Of a stretch of DNA of 64,000 nucleotides, positions 60,230 through 64,000 are shown piece by piece. Source of the stretch: Betaproteobacteria bacterium MOLA814 (lineage in GTDB: Bacteria; Pseudomonadota; Gammaproteobacteria; Burkholderiales; Burkholderiaceae_C); contig AYMW01000001.1 in NCBI GenBank assembly GCA_000496475.1, positions 58,613 through 122,612 of the forward strand. The letters run 5' to 3'. The position numbers and the translations under genes are program-made. Below the pieces are notes generated by a model. It made no database searches. It was not told the DNA's origin and saw only the letters and a program-made list of their open reading frames with translations. How positions within the stretch are numbered: the first letter of the stretch is position 1; each line of letters starts with the position of its first letter.

Positions 60230-60703
60230 ATGTCTCAAATATTACTCACACCCGTACAACGCAAAGCACACCGTGCCGACGCCCACCACCTCGATGCGGT
60301 GGTGCACATTGGCAACGATGGCCTCAGCCCCGCTGTGGTCAAAGAGGTCGATGCTGCCCTGAAATCCCATGGCCTTATCAAGGTTCGTGCCATGAATGAC
60401 GAGCGTACAACCCGCGCCGAATGGCTGCAAACCCTTGCAGATAAGCTGCATGCAGCACCCATACAACACATTGGAAAGCTGCTGGTGTTGTGGCGCCCCA
60501 TGCCAGAAAAGGTCCGCGAAGTCGATGAAGACCGCTTGCCTGGGCCACGTACTGTCAAAGTATTGAAATACAGCACACGCGGCGGTCAGCGCCCTGAGGT
60601 CAAACAAGTTCGCGTGCTGGGCAACGAACGCTTGACACCGGGTGGCACCATCAAACGTATCAAGCCAAGAACCAAAAGCCTCAAACGCGGCCCAGGTATT
60701 TAA
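60230..60703 (+). CDS. yhbY: YhbY-type (CRM domain) ribosome-assembly RNA-binding protein
   Basis: Binds pre-50S particles. It has 157 aa: the N-terminal CRM domain (residues 5-100) shows LTPVQRKAHRADAHHLDAVVHIGNDGLSPAVVKEVDAALKSHGLIKVR and the GKLLVLWRP end. A basic C-terminal tail of about 55 residues (TPGGTIKRIKPRTKSLKRG) is an extension compared with the 97-residue E. coli protein and may add RNA contacts. It is divergent from rlmE, as in E. coli, and a strong terminator follows. Confidence 0.93.
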   Translation: MSQILLTPVQRKAHRADAHHLDAVVHIGNDGLSPAVVKEVDAALKSHGLIKVRAMNDERTTRAEWLQTLADKLHAAPIQHIGKLLVLWRPMPEKVREVDEDRLPGPRTVKVLKYSTRGGQRPEVKQVRVLGNERLTPGGTIKRIKPRTKSLKRGPGI

Positions 60704-60778
60704 ATGACTTGAAAGTTGGGCAAGTGCCTGCAACTAAGCTGTTACCAGTGCCTATTGATTAACAGCCCCTCCCTTTTG

Positions 60779-60816
60779 GGCGCTTCTCAGCACATCGCTT
60801 TGAAGCGCCTTTTTTA
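60779..60816 (+). terminator. Intrinsic terminator after yhbY
   Basis: GGCGCTTC and GAAGCGCC form an 8-bp stem around a 15-base loop, followed by TTTTTTATT. It lies about 76 bases after the yhbY stop and 34 bases before prlC. Confidence 0.9.
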
Positions 60817-60849
60817 TTGCCATTATTGTTTTCACAGCTCACACTTTCC

Positions 60850-62937
60850 ATGACCACAACAGACTCCAACCCACTGCTAGGCGTTTCCTCACAAGGCCTG
60901 CCCCTGTTTGATCAAATTCAAGCGGTGCACGTTGAGCCCGCTATTGGCCAACTGCTGGCACAAGCGAAAACCGCTCTAAACACCGTCACAGCCCCCGGTT
61001 TTGCGCCGACTTGGGCGACGTTGGCCTCCACGTTAGACGTCGCCACAGAGCGCCTAGGCATGGCTTGGGGGGCCATCAGCCACCTCAAAAGTGTGGCTGA
61101 AACACCCGAATTACGCGTCGCCTACAACGCAATGCTCCCAGTTGTAACTGAATTTTGGACGAATTTGGGCGCCAATGAAGACTTGTATGCCAAGTACAAA
61201 GCCTTGGACGCAGAGAGTTTAAACAACGAACAACAGCAAGCGCTGAGCAACACCTTGCGCAGCTTTGTGCTGGGTGGTGCAGACCTACGCGGCGATGCCA
61301 AGACAAGGTTTGCCGCGATACAGGAGCGCATGGCCGAGTTGGGCCAGTTGTTCAGCGAACACGCGCTAGATGCCACTGAAGCCTTCAGCCTTGTAGTGCC
61401 CACTGCCGATTTGGACGGGGTTCCGGCAGATGTGTTGGAAGCCACAGCAGCCGCTGCCCAGGCAGCAGGGCAGCCCAGTGGCACGCACCAACTGAACCTG
61501 AAAATGCCAATTTACTTGCCTGTGATGCAGTATGCCAAGCACAGCGCCTTGCGTGAAACCATGTACAAGGCTTATGTAACACGCGCCAGCGATCAAGGCG
61601 ATGAAGCCACACATCACTTAGACAACACTGCCATCATGCAAGAAATGGTGACGCTGCGGCTTGAAGAGTCGCACCTGCTTGGCTTCGACAACTACGCCGA
61701 GTTGTCAGTCTGCCCAAAAATGGCCAACAACGCGGACGAGGTGCTGGTCTTTTTACGCGACTTGGCCACCAAAGCCAAACCGTATGCGGCGCAAGACTTA
61801 GCCGACTTGCGCGACTTTGCTGTCACTCATTTGCACTTAACAGATCCGCAGCCTTGGGACTGGCCATTCATCAGCGAGCGACTCAAAGAGCAGCGCTACT
61901 CGTTCAGTGAATCAGATGTCAAAAACTACCTGCCGGCTGACAAAGTCTTATCTGGCTTGTTTAAGGTTGTTCAAAGCTTGTTTGGTGTGCGCATTCTTCC
62001 AGACAACGCGCCGGTATGGCATTCGTCTGTTCAATTTTTTAAAATTGAGCGCGACGTCAATGGACAAGCGCAATTGGTAGGCCAATTTTACCTAGACACG
62101 CCAGCAAGAGACGGTAAACGTGGCGGCGCTTGGATGGACGATGTGCGCGCACGTTGGCTGCGCCCTGACACCCATCAACTCCAAACACCTGTTGCCCACA
62201 TGGTGTGTAACTTCAGTGATGGTGTCGATGGCAAGCCCGCCTTGCTCACCCATGACGACGCGATCACGTTGTTTCACGAGTTCGGACATGGCTTGCACCA
62301 CATGCTCACACAGGTCAATGAACACGATGTATCCGGTATCAGCGGTGTGGAGTGGGATGCGGTTGAACTGCCCAGCCAGTTTATGGAAAATTTTTGCTGG
62401 GAATGGGACGTGCTGCGCGACATAACCGCCCATGCCGAGACTGGCGAGGCCTTGCCGCGCTCTTTGTTCGACAGCATGCTGGCCGCGAAAAACTTCCAAA
62501 GCGGCATGCAAACCCTAAGGCAAGTGGAGTACTCTCTGTTTGATATGTTGATGCATATGGATGCGGCACCAAGCACTGACGACAAGCCCAACTTGCAGGC
62601 GCTGGCGCTGACTGTGCGCCAAGAAATAGCCGTGCTGCACCCACCAAGCTACAACCGGTTTGCCAACACCTTTGGGCATATTTTTGCAGGTGGCTACTCA
62701 GCTGGCTACTACAGCTACAAGTGGGCTGAGGTTCTGTCAGCTGATGCTTACGGCGCGTTTGAAGAGGCCGCGCAACACAGCGGAAGCGTTTTAGACAAGA
62801 CCACAGGTGAGCGCTTCTTACAAGAGATCTTGCACATGGGAGGCTCCCGACCGGCCATGGCGTCTTTTAAAGCCTTCCGTGGGCGAGAGCCCGAGCTGGA
62901 TGCGTTGCTGAGACACCAGGGCATGGCCCAGTCATAA
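60850..62937 (+). CDS. prlC: Oligopeptidase A (M3 family zinc metallopeptidase)
   Basis: Cytoplasmic peptidase of 695 aa that degrades short peptides and cleaved signal peptides. The zinc site is HEFGHGLHHML, with the third ligand in the downstream Glu of GVEWDAVELPSQ. The N-terminal part shows NPLLGVSSQGLPLFDQIQAVHVEPA and the late GYSAGYYSYKWAEVLSADAYGAF and FLQEILHMGGSRPAMASFKAFRGREPELDALLRHQG are family-typical. ATG 60850 is the family start; it has no visible Shine-Dalgarno sequence. An in-frame TTG at 60817 lies inside the preceding T run. Confidence 0.95.
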   Translation: MTTTDSNPLLGVSSQGLPLFDQIQAVHVEPAIGQLLAQAKTALNTVTAPGFAPTWATLASTLDVATERLGMAWGAISHLKSVAETPELRVAYNAMLPVVTEFWTNLGANEDLYAKYKALDAESLNNEQQQALSNTLRSFVLGGADLRGDAKTRFAAIQERMAELGQLFSEHALDATEAFSLVVPTADLDGVPADVLEATAAAAQAAGQPSGTHQLNLKMPIYLPVMQYAKHSALRETMYKAYVTRASDQGDEATHHLDNTAIMQEMVTLRLEESHLLGFDNYAELSVCPKMANNADEVLVFLRDLATKAKPYAAQDLADLRDFAVTHLHLTDPQPWDWPFISERLKEQRYSFSESDVKNYLPADKVLSGLFKVVQSLFGVRILPDNAPVWHSSVQFFKIERDVNGQAQLVGQFYLDTPARDGKRGGAWMDDVRARWLRPDTHQLQTPVAHMVCNFSDGVDGKPALLTHDDAITLFHEFGHGLHHMLTQVNEHDVSGISGVEWDAVELPSQFMENFCWEWDVLRDITAHAETGEALPRSLFDSMLAAKNFQSGMQTLRQVEYSLFDMLMHMDAAPSTDDKPNLQALALTVRQEIAVLHPPSYNRFANTFGHIFAGGYSAGYYSYKWAEVLSADAYGAFEEAAQHSGSVLDKTTGERFLQEILHMGGSRPAMASFKAFRGREPELDALLRHQGMAQS

Positions 62938-63011
62938 ACGACGCTGCCTAGTGGGTTTGCCGGTCAACGCGCTGCGAATCGACCACGGTTAAAGGGTCAG
63001 CACCACGGGGA

Positions 63012-63695
63012 TCAGGGTTGGAGCTTAAAACCCAGCGTCTTGACGCCCTCGCTGGTCGCTAACAAACAGATGTGCGCGCGTTGGTGGGCAAATATGCCGA
63101 CCGTGACCACGCCTGGCCACTGGTTGACTTGTGATTCAAAAGCAAGCGGGTCAGCCACAACCAGCCCACGTACGTCCACAATGTGTTGGCCGTTGTCTGT
63201 GACCAACGGTGCACCGTCTTGTTGGCGCACAACGGCTTCGCCTCCCATGGCTGCGAACTGGGCACAAATGCGCTTGCTGGCCATGGGTATGACCTCCACA
63301 GGCACAGGGAATACACCCAAAGCCTTCACCAACTTGGACTCATCGGCAATACATACAAACTGCTTGGCCAATGACGCAACAATTTTTTCGCGGGTAAGCG
63401 CTGCGCCACCACCTTTAACCATGTAGCCATGGGCATCAATTTCATCGGCGCCGTCAATATAAATATCCAAACTATCCACTTGGTTGCTGTCAAACACCGC
63501 AATGCCCGCAGCCAGCAGGCGCTGGGTAGACGCCTCGGAGCTGGACACCGCACCTGTAATGTCGTCTTTCATAGTGGCCAAGGCATCAATGAATTTATTG
63601 ACGGTGGAGCCCGTGCCCACTCCCACAATGGTGTGTGGTCGCACATAGGCCAAGGCGGCCAGACCAACCAGCGTTTTAAGTTCATCTTGTGTCAT
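63012..63695 (-). CDS. rpiA: Ribose-5-phosphate isomerase A
   Basis: Interconverts ribose-5-phosphate and ribulose-5-phosphate. It has 227 aa with the phosphate-binding [16 protein letters not shown], the active-site loop [37 protein letters not shown] containing the conserved Asp, Lys and Glu, and VEVIPMA. All family parts are intact. Convergent with prlC and divergent from pyrD. No good ribosome-binding site is seen. Confidence 0.96.
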   Translation of the reverse strand: MTQDELKTLVGLAALAYVRPHTIVGVGTGSTVNKFIDALATMKDDITGAVSSSEASTQRLLAAGIAVFDSNQVDSLDIYIDGADEIDAHGYMVKGGGAALTREKIVASLAKQFVCIADESKLVKALGVFPVPVEVIPMASKRICAQFAAMGGEAVVRQQDGAPLVTDNGQHIVDVRGLVVADPLAFESQVNQWPGVVTVGIFAHQRAHICLLATSEGVKTLGFKLQP

Positions 63696-63805
63696 ATAGG
63701 GCGTTCACTTGTAGGTGTTGATGGTCCGGCGCATACAGCTGCCAACACCGATCTGGGACAATAGCAAACAAGTTTGTCTATGTTTGCTTCATACCTAATT
63801 ATCCA

Positions 63806-64000
63806 ATGTCTTTACTGCCCTACCCTTTTGCCCGCGCGGCTCTTTTTTGTTTAGACCCCGAAACCGCGCATGACATCACCTTGGCGGGTTTGGCGGCAAC
63901 ACAGCACACACCCTTGTCCAAGCTGTACGCGCAGCCCCGCGTCAACGACGCATGCACCTTGGCTGGCTTAACACTGCCCAACCGGGTAGGACTGGCTGCG
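63806..64000 (+). CDS. pyrD: Dihydroorotate dehydrogenase (quinone), N-terminal part
   Basis: The first 65 codons of a class 2 dihydroorotate dehydrogenase, cut by the window end. The reading begins [23 protein letters not shown], the N-terminal helical pair that contacts the quinone, and continues to [11 protein letters not shown], the start of the FMN barrel. The enzyme makes orotate in pyrimidine synthesis at the inner membrane. It is divergent from rpiA across 110 bases. Confidence 0.9.
   Translation, partial: MSLLPYPFARAALFCLDPETAHDITLAGLAATQHTPLSKLYAQPRVNDACTLAGLTLPNRVGLAA

Noticed and set aside
1..64000. CRISPR arrays, prophage or a defence island
   Set aside because: No regularly spaced repeats, no structural phage genes, and no toxin-antitoxin, restriction or other known defence genes were recognised. 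The AddAB-like pair is a general repair enzyme.

Overview
The window looks like the chromosome of a betaproteobacterium of the order Burkholderiales, probably close to the Comamonadaceae. The evidence is the gene order rlmE-ftsH-folP-glmM, pstSCAB-phoU-phoB-phoR with ppx and ppk, dnaX-ybaB-recR beside the SRP RNA, and trxA-rho-rpmE2, together with nag-type salicylate 5-hydroxylase genes. Base composition is intermediate, with AT-rich islands. The taxonomic call is an inference from gene content and order.

Positions 1-29,800 are mixed and partly accessory. A minus-strand operon (1-3694) encodes a three-component salicylate 5-hydroxylase (nagAa-G-H-Ab) followed by gentisate 1,2-dioxygenase, cut by the window edge. 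A divergent NahR/NagR-type LysR gene and a dyad resembling the NahR target control it. Next come a SnoaL-like gene, an SDR plus 2-hydroxychromene-2-carboxylate isomerase pair, and a sulfur block: an ArsR/BigR-type repressor, two YeeE half-transporters and a SulP permease. The expected partners of that block, a Blh-type persulfide dioxygenase and a rhodanese, are present only as pseudogenes. Between 12 and 17 kb there are a cation antiporter, small exported or membrane proteins, a methyltransferase and relics of an IS3-family transposase and an SDR gene. A PLP decarboxylase, NfeD/stomatin genes, tRNA-Ser(GGA), recR-ybaB-dnaX, the 4.5S RNA and speD-speE follow. An AT-rich leucine-rich-repeat gene lies beside a second IS3 relic.

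Positions 29,900-43,000 hold a FrnE-type DsbA protein, an AddA/AddB-like helicase-nuclease pair, trxA-rho-rpmE2, a membrane glycosyltransferase-like protein and phoR-phoB. Positions 43,500-53,100 form a phosphate-starvation locus: phoU, pstB, pstA, pstC, pstS, then ppx, ppk and an OlsB-like acyltransferase. I find PhoB-type boxes in front of pstS, ppx and the acyltransferase-ppk pair, so phosphate uptake, polyphosphate turnover and possibly phosphorus-free lipid synthesis appear to form one regulon. Positions 53,100-64,000 are housekeeping: an MFS transporter, a GNAT protein, glmM, folP, ftsH, rlmE, yhbY, prlC, rpiA and the start of pyrD.

No prophage, CRISPR array or obviously new multi-gene defence system was found. 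The most notable observations are an A9 slippery run in dnaX with immediate stops in both alternative frames, the three-site Pho regulon, a frameshifted OlsB-like C terminus, and the decayed sulfide-oxidation genes around an intact repressor and operator.
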